Below, piece by piece: positions 43,001-50,948 of a stretch of 64,000 bases of DNA. The notes below the pieces were generated by a model. That model saw only the letters and a list, made by a program, of their open reading frames with translations, was not told the origin of the DNA and ran no database searches. The stretch covers positions 1 to 64,000 of the forward strand of contig JBILVO010000002.1 of NCBI GenBank assembly GCA_044370415.1, read 5' to 3'. This DNA comes from CAMCQY01 sp044370415 (GTDB lineage: Bacteria; Planctomycetota; Planctomycetia; Pirellulales; UBA1268). Every line of letters begins with the position of its first letter. Position 1 is the first letter of the stretch. The translations under genes were made by a program, and so were the position numbers.

Positions 43001-46000
43001 GAGCGTGAACGACACCGTCGCCGCCGGGCTCGGGTTGTCGGGAAGGAGGGACTGCGTGGCCGATACGACGACGAGCCCGTCGCCGAGCGAGTCGAGTTCG
43101 GTGACGGTGCAGGCGATCGCCTGCTCGGTGCCGTCGCCGACGAGGTTGCGGACCACGCTGCCGCCGACGCCGGCGAATGTCACGGTGATCGCGGCGCCCG
43201 GAGCGCCCACGACCGTGACGGCACCGGACGGCTGCCGGGCCTCGCTCCGTGTCGCCCCGCCGCCGGGGGCGATACCGACTCCGGCACCGAGCGCCAGGAC
43301 CGGGGCCGCCGGCGGCGGAATCACCACGTCCGCGAACCGCACGGCGAGCGTCTGGGACGGATCGCCCACCGTGGTCGCCGTCGTGTAGGTCTGGCCGGCG
43401 AACCTCACCGAGACCTCGTAGGATCCGCTGAACGCCCGCGCCGTGTAGCTGCCGTCGAAGGTCGTCCCGCGGACGTCGGTCCACCAATCCCCGAACACGA
43501 GATCCTCGTAGGCCTGGCCGCTCGGCTTGATGCTGAAGTCGGCGCGGTAGAGCCGCGCATCGGGCTGATAGTTCGTCCCGGCCCAGAATCCCCATTGCAG
43601 GAATTCGTCGGTGCCCGGCTGGCTGAACACCATCGTCATGTAGTCGCGCAGGTAATCCGCCTGCAGCTGCTCGTCGGTCGTGTCGAGATCGAACTCGGTG
43701 ATCGCGACCGGCAGCGAATACCGGTCGTGGTAATACTGGATCAGGGTCCCGAGCGTGGTGATGTCGGTGAGGACGTTCTCGGTGTAGTGGCTCTGTTCGC
43801 CGATGACGTCCACCAGCGACCGAGCGGTCAGGCGGTCGAGCCAGGCCTCGAAGTTGGCCCGGTGCGCTGTATCGCCGCCGTTGCGGGCGAAGATGTAGTA
43901 GTCGTTGAGGGCCAGCCGCGCCTCAGGATCGTGCTCGCGAAAGAGCTGGTACCAGTCGGCGACGACGGCATCGCCCAGCACGTCCATGACGTCGTGGTTG
44001 GCGTAGGGCTCGTTGACCACGTCCCACTCGTACGCCATCCCCGCGAAGGTGTCGGCGGCCGCGATGATGCGGGCGGCGACGGCGTCGCGCAGGTAGGTGC
44101 CCGCGGCCGTCTTGCCATCCGTGGCCAGCAGGGAGTCGTAGCGCGACCACACCGCCGCGGGCATGAAGCTGCGGCTGGGCCAGACGGCGGTGTGGCCCCG
44201 CAGGTCCAGCCCCGCATCGAGGATCCATTGCGCGGCGTCGATTCCCTGCTGGGGATTCCTGTCGGACTCGACCCACTTCATCGAGTTCTCGACGACGGCG
44301 GTGTTGAACAGCCGTGTGAGGAGCGCCTGGTAGGCGAGCGCATCGGGGCCGCCGCTGGCTGAGAGCAGGGAGCCGGATGCGCTGACGGCCGTGCCGAACC
44401 GGAAATCGTGCCGCTGCTGCCGCAGTGTGACCACGGCCCCCGGGATCGCCCGGCCGTTGGCGTCGGTGACGGAGACCGTCAGGTTGGCCATGCGGTTCGC
44501 GGCGATGCGGGAGTCGGCGGCGGCCCGCCAGGCATCCGTACCCGACCGCCCCCCGTAGGAGGTCGAGGGCACCCGCATGGGCAGGTTGCCCACGTCGACC
44601 CGCGAGACGTCACGCCAGGTGAACCCGCCGATCTCCACGGCCTGCGGATCGAAGCCGGCGTTGAACGCGACCTGCAGCTGGCCGACCGCGTACTCCCGCG
44701 ACGCTGCGACCGTAAACGAATACTGCCGCCACGTGGACGATGGAGAGATGGACGTCGAGTAGCGGGCGGTGTACGACCCGAATCGATCCTGCAGCACGAC
44801 GCTGATGCGGGGCGTGGCTCCCGAGATCGACCGGGCCCAGTACGTCACCTCCATCGTGTCGCCACTGGCGACCGCCGCGCCACTCGCCGCGACCGCCTGG
44901 AATTGATAGCTCGCGGGAGGCTTCGTCACGGTGGTGAGCCTGAAGGCCGTCGTGAACGGCTGGTCGACCACGCTGACCGACTGCAGCGTGCCGTAGGTGC
45001 TGCCGCTGTTGCCGAGGGAGAGGCCGGCGGCCGTGACGAGATCGGGCGACGGCCCGAAGTTGAGGAGGCGCACTCCGGCGAACTGCAGCGTCTGGACCGC
45101 GTAGCCCAGCTGCAGACTGAAGTTCGCCTGGCCTACCGCATAGGAGGCGGCGACCTGAAAGGGAATCTGCACCTTGTTCCAGTTCGTGTCGACCATCATG
45201 TTGCGGGCGAGCGACTTCGCGTATGACACCGCGTCTTCGAAGACCACGGAGAACTGGCCGCTGGATGTGTCCGAGCGGACCCAGAACTCGGCCCAGAGCA
45301 CGTCCCCGCGGGTGACCGCCACGGCGTTCGACTGGCGTATCTGCGCCATTGAGGATGCCGACGGCACGGCCGTGATGGCGGCCTGAATCACGCTGCCCAG
45401 GGTGGCATCCGTCACGGTGGAGAAGCTGCCGCCGTAGGTCACGAAGTTCGACCTGGCCGAGCCCGCGAGGATCGATGTGCCGCCGGTCGGCACGGGGGCA
45501 TCGTCCTGCACCGAGATCGTCGCCGTCCGCTTGCCCCGCAGATCGACGTCGTAGCCCGCCGCCTGCTTCAGCTCCACGACGACCGCCTCAACGCCTTCCG
45601 CGCGAGCGTCGACCAGCGCCGACACCTCGAGGGATACCGCCGACTGCCCGGCCGGAATGGTGATCGTGCCCGGCAGCGCGACGTAGTCGACGCCGTTCGC
45701 GGCCTGCCCCTGCAGCGCGTAGGAGACGGTGAGCGGGGCGGTCGTCGGGCCGCCGCTGCGCACGATCGACAGCCGCGCGGGGCTGGCCGATCCCTCAGCG
45801 GTGGTCGGAGTGTCGGCATAGATGCTCACCAGGGGCAGCACGGGCGTGAGGTACTCGCCGGCGATCGGCTCGAACGTGGTGGCGCCGGGACGCATCCAGC
45901 CGATGGCCAGCGAATCGTCACCCCCAGACTCTTTGTGCAGCGCCTCGATGAAGTAGGACTGGCCGGCGACGAGCGGCAGCGGCACCGAACGTTGCGTGGG

Positions 46001-46870
46001 TGATTGCTGCCAGCCGCGTGGCCCGCCGGGTGAGTCGAGGAAGGCGATCCGCCGCCGGCCCTCGGGAGAGGCGTCGTTGCTGAGCCACAGCTCCGCCGCG
46101 TCGTCGCCGGCGATCGAGAACAGATAGGTGCCGGTCGTCGGCGGCGCGAGGAAGCCGCGCAGCCGGCTGCCGTAGGCGTCGCCGGCGTTGGCCGGGGCCT
46201 CGGATGTGGCGATCGTGCCCGTGGTCGACGGCGTCGCGGGAAAGGCCGCGGCGGATGTGAGATCGGTGACCCTGCCGCCGGGGATGCCCGTCCACGTCTC
46301 GCGGGTCAGGCCGCCGCGCTGGGCGGCGAAGAGCTGCGTGGCGGGGATCACCTCCAGCGGCTGGCTCGCGCTGCTCCAGCGGAGGCTGACCGCAGCGTTG
46401 CCCTCGGCCTCGGCATATTCCAGCACGATGTCGTAGCGGCGGCCGGCGACCAGCGCGATCGTTCCCGGGCTGCTCGCGGAGCCCGCCGTCGCGAAGCCGT
46501 CGACGAGGAGCTGGCCGTTGACCCACAGCCGGGCCGCGTCGTCGGTGGTCGCGGTGAAGGAATAGTCTTCGGTGTACTTGGCCTCGATCTGGCCGCTCCA
46601 ACGGACGGAAAATGCGTCGCTGCCGAGCGACGCACCCGGCGAGCCGCCGAGCCAATTGGCAGCGACCGTCGAGTCGATCCGGGCGAACGCGAGCGTGGAA
46701 AAGGAGGAGTCGCCGTAATACTGTGCCAACAGGCCGTTGCCCGCCAGCGTGTCCAAGGCGAGCAGCTGGCGACGCTCCAGCGTCTCGAGCAGCAGCCGGC
46801 GATCACGTCTCCGCCGCAGGCTGCGCGGCGTGGGCTGCGGTCTCCGCGGCAGGAAGTGCGGCCACGCCAT
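40043..46870 (-). CDS. Giant secreted GH10 xylanase-like protein with LEPR-XLL motif and Ig-like repeats
   Basis: A 2275-residue surface or secreted protein. The basic N-terminus carries LERRQLLA (31-38), the planctomycete LEPR-XLL signal. Two PA14-like domains (about 40-340), a Calx-beta-like domain (about 345-450) and two carbohydrate-binding-like beta-sandwiches (to about 770) follow. A GH10 domain (about 790-1110) has WDVVNEPYAN (acid/base Glu near 952) and ITEFDLD (nucleophile Glu near 1058), so endo-beta-1,4-xylanase activity is expected. Eight Ig-like repeats of about 105 residues and a C-terminal beta-rich part of about 240 end the protein. No sorting motif is seen at the C-terminus. 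GGAGGT four bases before the ATG at 46870 fixes the start. Confidence 0.9.
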   Translation of the reverse strand: MAWPHFLPRRPQPTPRSLRRRRDRRLLLETLERRQLLALDTLAGNGLLAQYYGDSSFSTLAFARIDSTVAANWLGGSPGASLGSDAFSVRWSGQIEAKYTEDYSFTATTDDAARLWVNGQLLVDGFATAGSASSPGTIALVAGRRYDIVLEYAEAEGNAAVSLRWSSASQPLEVIPATQLFAAQRGGLTRETWTGIPGGRVTDLTSAAAFPATPSTTGTIATSEAPANAGDAYGSRLRGFLAPPTTGTYLFSIAGDDAAELWLSNDASPEGRRRIAFLDSPGGPRGWQQSPTQRSVPLPLVAGQSYFIEALHKESGGDDSLAIGWMRPGATTFEPIAGEYLTPVLPLVSIYADTPTTAEGSASPARLSIVRSGGPTTAPLTVSYALQGQAANGVDYVALPGTITIPAGQSAVSLEVSALVDARAEGVEAVVVELKQAAGYDVDLRGKRTATISVQDDAPVPTGGTSILAGSARSNFVTYGGSFSTVTDATLGSVIQAAITAVPSASSMAQIRQSNAVAVTRGDVLWAEFWVRSDTSSGQFSVVFEDAVSYAKSLARNMMVDTNWNKVQIPFQVAASYAVGQANFSLQLGYAVQTLQFAGVRLLNFGPSPDLVTAAGLSLGNSGSTYGTLQSVSVVDQPFTTAFRLTTVTKPPASYQFQAVAASGAAVASGDTMEVTYWARSISGATPRISVVLQDRFGSYTARYSTSISPSSTWRQYSFTVAASREYAVGQLQVAFNAGFDPQAVEIGGFTWRDVSRVDVGNLPMRVPSTSYGGRSGTDAWRAAADSRIAANRMANLTVSVTDANGRAIPGAVVTLRQQRHDFRFGTAVSASGSLLSASGGPDALAYQALLTRLFNTAVVENSMKWVESDRNPQQGIDAAQWILDAGLDLRGHTAVWPSRSFMPAAVWSRYDSLLATDGKTAAGTYLRDAVAARIIAAADTFAGMAYEWDVVNEPYANHDVMDVLGDAVVADWYQLFREHDPEARLALNDYYIFARNGGDTAHRANFEAWLDRLTARSLVDVIGEQSHYTENVLTDITTLGTLIQYYHDRYSLPVAITEFDLDTTDEQLQADYLRDYMTMVFSQPGTDEFLQWGFWAGTNYQPDARLYRADFSIKPSGQAYEDLVFGDWWTDVRGTTFDGSYTARAFSGSYEVSVRFAGQTYTTATTVGDPSQTLAVRFADVVIPPPAAPVLALGAGVGIAPGGGATRSEARQPSGAVTVVGAPGAAITVTFAGVGGSVVRNLVGDGTEQAIACTVTELDSLGDGLVVVSATQSLLPDNPSPAATVSFTLDSVAPAAPAVVAGSGIGSLVNGSQAGQGGGVVLVTGEAAGTIAVQFVGPFGTVGKTLTASGAAQGVVLTPGEIAQLGDGRVTVTARQTDPAGNPGATSGQFQFTLDAAVPSAPLLTLNAGVANGVTAAEATQASGVVTVAGERLASIVVSFTRESNTVTKTLTGKGGPQAVVLAAGDLTTLGDGVVTVSAIQMDAARNQSQPTLTTFTLDTVVPATPSLTPGDGVGLAPAGGVTLAEATQASGVVTVAGESLASILVRFTRGSGSLTKTLTGTGAAQPVVLTGGEVAALGNGLVTVSATQTDPSGNQTTAASQMQFTLDTAPPSAPVVTLGTGIANGATASEATQASGVVTVKGESLAAITVTFVNGPRSVTKSLTGTGASQAVLLTPEHLTALGDGLVTVSAVLADRAGNPGPAGNQVQFVLDTTAPAAPNLMLGDGVANGASAAESKQPAGVVVVSGEPRAVIVVTFSRGTATVTKTLTGTGAAQQVALSSKDAATLGNGVVTVSARQTDLVGYQSPSGPQLPFTLDTTAPATPTLTLGAGIASGATAAEATQASGAVTVKGESLASIAVTFTRATNTVTKTLVGTGSEQAVVLAVGDLASLGDGPVVVSAVQTDVAGNLSPSATAARFTLDTGVPTAPVLAIGSGIANGATAAEATQNTGVVTVTGESLATIVVRFTRGAASVTKTLTGKGTAQAVVLSTADLATLGDGLVAVSASQTDPSGNQSEAAAAVAFTLDRVLPVVTRLSSPTADGVYGIGATVVVEATLAEPVQAGGAIKAKLGTGGFVTLTALSEGTLLSGTYTVSPGEMSTDLDIVSYQLIPATPVVDVAGNKMTSQSLPPLSDRLATLSSIVISAGISASTTETGFSSDPTRVFDRNATVLSIPITFNTPVTGVTLMSFRLLLNGRAASLTGATLAGSGATWTLTLPAARTASTGIYSLQIQPNGIRAVANNAAMAMASTISWGNGQSVGVATTVARAFAGF
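40775..43315. repeat. Eight tandem Ig-like coding repeats within the GH10 protein
   Basis: Eight units of roughly 315 bases encode about 105-residue Ig-like domains ending in FTLD(T/S)xxP. Shared motifs are ATQASGVVTVxGESLASI, TKTLTGTGAAQ and LGDGxVTVSA. They are clearly related at the DNA level too, so they arose by tandem duplication and may recombine. Coordinates are approximate. They probably act as a spacer or for adhesion. Confidence 0.85.
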
Positions 46871-47400
46871 GGGTACCTCCACCTGATGATGGGATAAGCC
46901 CCGCCCTGACGTAAAAAGTCGTCCGACCGGTGGGCACATCATCCTGCCGGCCAACCCCCCGCGAACGTCGAAGAGTGTACGAGAGGTCGAGGTCCGACGG
47001 CAATGGGGTTTGTGCACGCCGAGCCTTTTCCCAGCCGGCCTGACGCGGCCTGCGATTCTTCATCGGCACGACGCCAACCCCAGCGAGAGTATGCGGGGCA
47101 GGCGTTGCTTCGGTTCATCAGGACGGGGCAGGCCGCCGCCGCCGGTCGCCCCACGGTGCCCCTGACCCGCGCCGCGGCGGCGCTGGAAAAGACAGGTCGG
47201 CCAGCGCGGCGATGGACGCAGCGACTGCGTTATCCGGTACGCTAAGGGCCCGGTCAGGAGCGGCCTGGGCGGGTGGCTGCCGCCGCGAGAAGGGGTGCGG
47301 CGGACGGCAGGTGGGTGGCGACCGAACGAAGTGGGAGCATGGCATGCTGCGGACACTTTTTCACCATGACGCAGGCCCAACGGATTGCAGCGAGTGGCGG
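46871..47400. other. Divergent intergenic region, no gene seen
   Basis: About 530 bases separate the divergent GH10 protein and S46 peptidase genes. It holds the ribosome binding site of the first. No promoter of good score, RNA gene or repeat was found, though TACGCT at about 47239 could be a weak -10 box for the peptidase. An ATG at 47344 would extend the peptidase by 19 codons. Confidence 0.5.
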
Positions 47401-50160
47401 ATGACGCGCCGCCGACCGCCGGCCTTTCTTGCGGAGCTGGTGCTGGCTCTCACTGCCGTCGTCGCGGCCCTTGCAGCCCGTGCCGACGAGGGGATGTGGC
47501 TCTTCAGCCATCCGCCGCTGGAGCGGATCCACAGGGACCATGCGGCCGCGCTTGGGGGTGTGAAGCTCTCGCCCGAATGGCTCGGCCACCTGCAGCAGTC
47601 GTCGGTGCGGTTCAACTCCGGAGGCTCGGGCTCGTTCGTCTCTCCCGACGGCCTCGTGCTCACCAACCACCACGTCGGGGCCGACGCCCTGCAGAAGCTC
47701 GGCGACGCCGACCACAACTACTACCGCGACGGCTTCGCTGCGGCCACGCAGGCCGACGAGCTCACGTGCCACGATCTCGAGCTCAACGTGCTCATGTCGA
47801 TCGAGGACGTGACGGCGCGGGTGCAGGCGGCGGTGACGCCGGGGATGGATCCGCCGGCCGCGTTCGCCGCCCGCCGCAGGGTGATGGCCGAGATCGAAAA
47901 GCAGTCGCTGGCTGCCACCGGGCTGCGGAGCGATGTGGTGACGCTCCATCAGGGCGGGCTCTACCACCTCTACCGGTCGAAGAAATACACCGACGTGCGG
48001 CTCGTCTTCGCCCCCGAGCAGCAGATCGCGTTCTTCGGGGGCGACGCCGATAATTTCGAATTCCCGCGGTTCAACCTCGACGTCTGCTTCTTCCGCGCCT
48101 ACGAGAACGGCGCGCCGGCGCGGGTGCCGCACCATCTCACGTGGAGCAGGCAGCCGGTCGCCGCGGGCGACCTCGTCTTCGTCTCGGGACATCCGGGCCA
48201 CACGGACCGCGCAAGCACCGTGCGCGAGCTCGTCGCCATGCGGGACCGGCAGAGTCCGTTTGCGCTGTCGATGCTCAACCGGCTCGAGGTGATGCTCGGG
48301 GCCTACAGCGACGAGGGGCCGGAGGAACGCCGGCAGGCGATGGAGGATCTCTTCGGCGTGCAGAACGGCCGCAAGGCGCGGGAGGGCATTCTGGCCGGGC
48401 TGCTCGATCCGCGATTCATGAAGCGGAAGCAGGAGGCAGAGACGCGGCTGCGCGAGCGGCTGGCGAAGTCGCGGCCGGCGGGCGGCGGCTCGCCGCAGGT
48501 GTCGCCGTTCGAGCGGATCGAGCAGGCGGAGGAGCAGATCGCGAAGGTGGCGCTGCGGCACAACCTGCTCGAGGGGGCGGTCGGGTTCAACAGTCGGTAT
48601 TTCTCGAACGCGCGAACGATCCTGCGGGCCGCCGCAGAGGCCGCCACGCCGAGCGGCGAACGGCTCCGCGAATACCGCGACTCCAACCGGGAGTCGCTCG
48701 AGTTCCAGCTCTTCTCCGCCGAGCCGATCCACGACGCCTTCGAGACCGTGAAGCTGGCTGACTCGCTCACGTATCTGGCCACGGCGCTGGGGCCCAACGA
48801 CCCGCTCGTGCAGCGGGTGCTGGCTGGTCTGCCCCCGCGGGAGCGGGCGGCGCAGGTCGTCCGCGGCACCGGGCTGGGCACGCGAGCTGCCGAGCCGGGA
48901 GCCGCCGCTCCGGCCGACACGCGCCGGGCCCTCTACGACGGCGGCACGGCGGCGGTCGCCGCCTCGAAAGATCCGATGCTCGAACTGGCGCGGATCGTCG
49001 ACGAGGAGGCGCGGTCGCTGCGGAAGGTGGTCGAGGCGGCGGGCGAGATGAAGCGGCAGGCGCACGCCGAGATCACGCAGTCCGTTTTCGCGGAGGAGGG
49101 CGAGGGCGTTTATCCCGACGCCACGTTCACGCTGCGGCTCGCCTACGGCACGGTGAAGGGCTACGAGCAGGGCGGGCGGAGCGTCGCGCCGATCACGACA
49201 TATGCCGGCCTCTTCGCCCGGGCGCATGAGAAGCGGGAGGCGCCGCCGTTCGACCTGCCCGAGCGGTGGCGAAAGCTCGAGCCGGAACTCGAGCGAGACG
49301 AGGCCTTCCTGAAGACGCCGTTCAACTTCATCTCCACGGCCGACATCATCGGGGGCAACAGCGGCAGCCCGGTGGTCAACGTGGCGGGCGAGCTGGTGGG
49401 GCTGATCTTCGACGGCAACATCGAGTCGCTCGTGCTCGACCTGGCCTACGACGACGAGCGGGCCCGCGCCGTGTCGGTCGACGCCGCCGGAATCCTCGCG
49501 GCGCTCACGAAGGTCTACCGTGCCGACTGGCTCGTGAAGGAGCTGACGGCCGCCGGGGCCACGCGGGGCGCGGCCGGCGGGGAGTGGCGGTCGCTGTTCG
49601 ACGGCAGGGCGCTCGGCGGCTGGCGGCCCACGGCCTTCGGCGGTGAGGGGGAGGTGGAGGTTGAGAACGGCGCCATCCGCATCGGCATGGGGGCCGACAT
49701 GAGCGGCATCACCTGGACGGGCGACGTGCCGCGGCAGGGCTACGAGCTGGCGGTCGACGCGCAGCGGGCCGACGGCAGCGACTTCTTCTGCGGGCTGACG
49801 TTTCCGGTGGGCGAGGATCCCTGCAGCCTGATCGTGGGCGGCTGGGGGGGCGGCCTCGTGGGTCTTTCGAGCATCGACGGCCAGGATGCCGCGCGGAACG
49901 ACACGACGAGCTTCCACGAATTCAAGCGGGGCACGTGGTACGCGATCCGCGTCCGCGTCACCCCGGAGCGGATCGAGTGCTTCATCGACGACAAGCAGGT
50001 CGTCGATCAGCCGCTCGAGGGCCGGCGGATCTCGATCCGCGAGGAGGTGCGGGCGTCGGTGCCGTTGGGCATCGCCACCTACGCGACGACGGCACTGGTG
50101 AAGAACATCCGCTGGCGGCCGGTCGGGCCGCAGGCGGCGGGTCCGGAGAAACGGCCGTGA
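47401..50160 (+). CDS. S46 family dipeptidyl-peptidase fused to a DUF1080-like domain
   Basis: A 919-residue protein. The signal peptide is RRRPPAFLAELVLALTAVVAALAARA. The S46 peptidase (DPP7/DPP11 type) covers about residues 30-715. It shows the double-His box NHHVG (89-93), GGDADNFEFPRFNLD with the expected catalytic Asp, and GGNSGSPV with the nucleophile Ser654. The specificity segment reads FDGNIE, with Gly as in DPP7 rather than Arg as in DPP11, so removal of dipeptides with hydrophobic or neutral second residues is expected. From about 727 to the end lies a DUF1080/3-keto-disaccharide hydrolase-like beta-sandwich (WRSLFDGRALGGWRPT). I know of this fusion from no other family member. Its stop overlaps the next gene (GTGA). 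Confidence 0.88.
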   Translation: MTRRRPPAFLAELVLALTAVVAALAARADEGMWLFSHPPLERIHRDHAAALGGVKLSPEWLGHLQQSSVRFNSGGSGSFVSPDGLVLTNHHVGADALQKLGDADHNYYRDGFAAATQADELTCHDLELNVLMSIEDVTARVQAAVTPGMDPPAAFAARRRVMAEIEKQSLAATGLRSDVVTLHQGGLYHLYRSKKYTDVRLVFAPEQQIAFFGGDADNFEFPRFNLDVCFFRAYENGAPARVPHHLTWSRQPVAAGDLVFVSGHPGHTDRASTVRELVAMRDRQSPFALSMLNRLEVMLGAYSDEGPEERRQAMEDLFGVQNGRKAREGILAGLLDPRFMKRKQEAETRLRERLAKSRPAGGGSPQVSPFERIEQAEEQIAKVALRHNLLEGAVGFNSRYFSNARTILRAAAEAATPSGERLREYRDSNRESLEFQLFSAEPIHDAFETVKLADSLTYLATALGPNDPLVQRVLAGLPPRERAAQVVRGTGLGTRAAEPGAAAPADTRRALYDGGTAAVAASKDPMLELARIVDEEARSLRKVVEAAGEMKRQAHAEITQSVFAEEGEGVYPDATFTLRLAYGTVKGYEQGGRSVAPITTYAGLFARAHEKREAPPFDLPERWRKLEPELERDEAFLKTPFNFISTADIIGGNSGSPVVNVAGELVGLIFDGNIESLVLDLAYDDERARAVSVDAAGILAALTKVYRADWLVKELTAAGATRGAAGGEWRSLFDGRALGGWRPTAFGGEGEVEVENGAIRIGMGADMSGITWTGDVPRQGYELAVDAQRADGSDFFCGLTFPVGEDPCSLIVGGWGGGLVGLSSIDGQDAARNDTTSFHEFKRGTWYAIRVRVTPERIECFIDDKQVVDQPLEGRRISIREEVRASVPLGIATYATTALVKNIRWRPVGPQAAGPEKRP

Positions 50161-50948
50161 CGGCGACGCCCTCCGACGGTGGTGACGACAAGCTCCGCCG
50201 CCGGATCGCGGAGGAGGCGGCCCGGATGGTGGCCGGCGGCGGCGATTCGGCGCGGGCGCGGTTTCGCGCGGCCCGCCGCGTGGCCCGCGGCTGGGTGCCC
50301 GAGGAGCGGCTGCCGAGCCACGAGGAGATCCGTCGCGAGGTGAACCGGGAGACCGCTCCATCCGCCGGGCTCGCGCACTTGGGCGGCGACCGGTTCGACC
50401 GGATCGCCGACATCGTGCGGGTGCTCGAGACGGTGAAGCAGGATCCGGTCAGGCATCCCGAGGGGGACGTGCTCGAGCACACGCTGCAGGTCTTCGACCG
50501 GGTGCACGAGGAGCGGCCGTTCGACGAGGAGCTGCTCACGGCGGCGCTCGTCCACGACGTGGGGCGGGCGATCGACCGGGCCGATCCGGTGGCGGCGGGG
50601 CTCGATGCGCTCGGCGACCTGATCACGCCGCGGACCGGCTGGCTCGTCGAGTCGCTGGCGGCGGCCGCCGCCTACGGCGACCAGTCGCTCGGCGCGCGGG
50701 CCAGGCAGCGGCTCGAGGCCCATCCCGACTTTCTCGACGTGCTGCTGCTCGCCGAGAGCGATCGCAAGGCCTGCGTCCGCGGCTACGCCGCGCCGTCGCT
50801 CGAGGAGGCGATCGCGATTCTGCGGGCGCTCGACGCCGACGGCGGGGACGACGACGAGTATGTCGGCGACGAGGATGTCGACGACGAGGATGTCGGCGAC
50901 GACATCGACGAGAATCGCTCCGCGTCCGGAGACACGCCAGCCCCATGA
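50157..50948 (+). CDS. HD-domain protein with acidic C-terminal tail
   Basis: A 263-residue protein. A basic helical N-terminus (RIAEEAARMVAG, RARFRAARRVARGWVPEERLPSHEEIRREV) precedes an HD domain with DVLEHTLQVFDRV and AALVHDVGRAIDR, the second being the HD motif. HD proteins are metal-dependent phosphohydrolases acting on nucleotides or RNA; the layout recalls the HD part of tRNA nucleotidyltransferases. The C-terminus (about 230-255) is an Asp/Glu-rich repeat (DEYVGDEDVDDEDVGDD) encoded by a short DNA repeat. The GTG start overlaps the peptidase stop by four bases, and its stop overlaps the ATG of the ADH gene by four. Tight coupling of three genes of unlike function is unusual. Confidence 0.8.
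   Translation: MTATPSDGGDDKLRRRIAEEAARMVAGGGDSARARFRAARRVARGWVPEERLPSHEEIRREVNRETAPSAGLAHLGGDRFDRIADIVRVLETVKQDPVRHPEGDVLEHTLQVFDRVHEERPFDEELLTAALVHDVGRAIDRADPVAAGLDALGDLITPRTGWLVESLAAAAAYGDQSLGARARQRLEAHPDFLDVLLLAESDRKACVRGYAAPSLEEAIAILRALDADGGDDDEYVGDEDVDDEDVGDDIDENRSASGDTPAP

Noticed and set aside
40775..43315. Tandem DNA repeats considered as a CRISPR or satellite array
   Set aside because: The units are about 315 bases, in frame, and encode Ig-like domains of the GH10 protein.
47254..50361. A frame of about 1000 codons on the minus strand opposite the S46 peptidase
   Set aside because: The plus-strand product has signal peptide, catalytic motifs and a known domain order; the antisense frame has none and no ribosome binding site.
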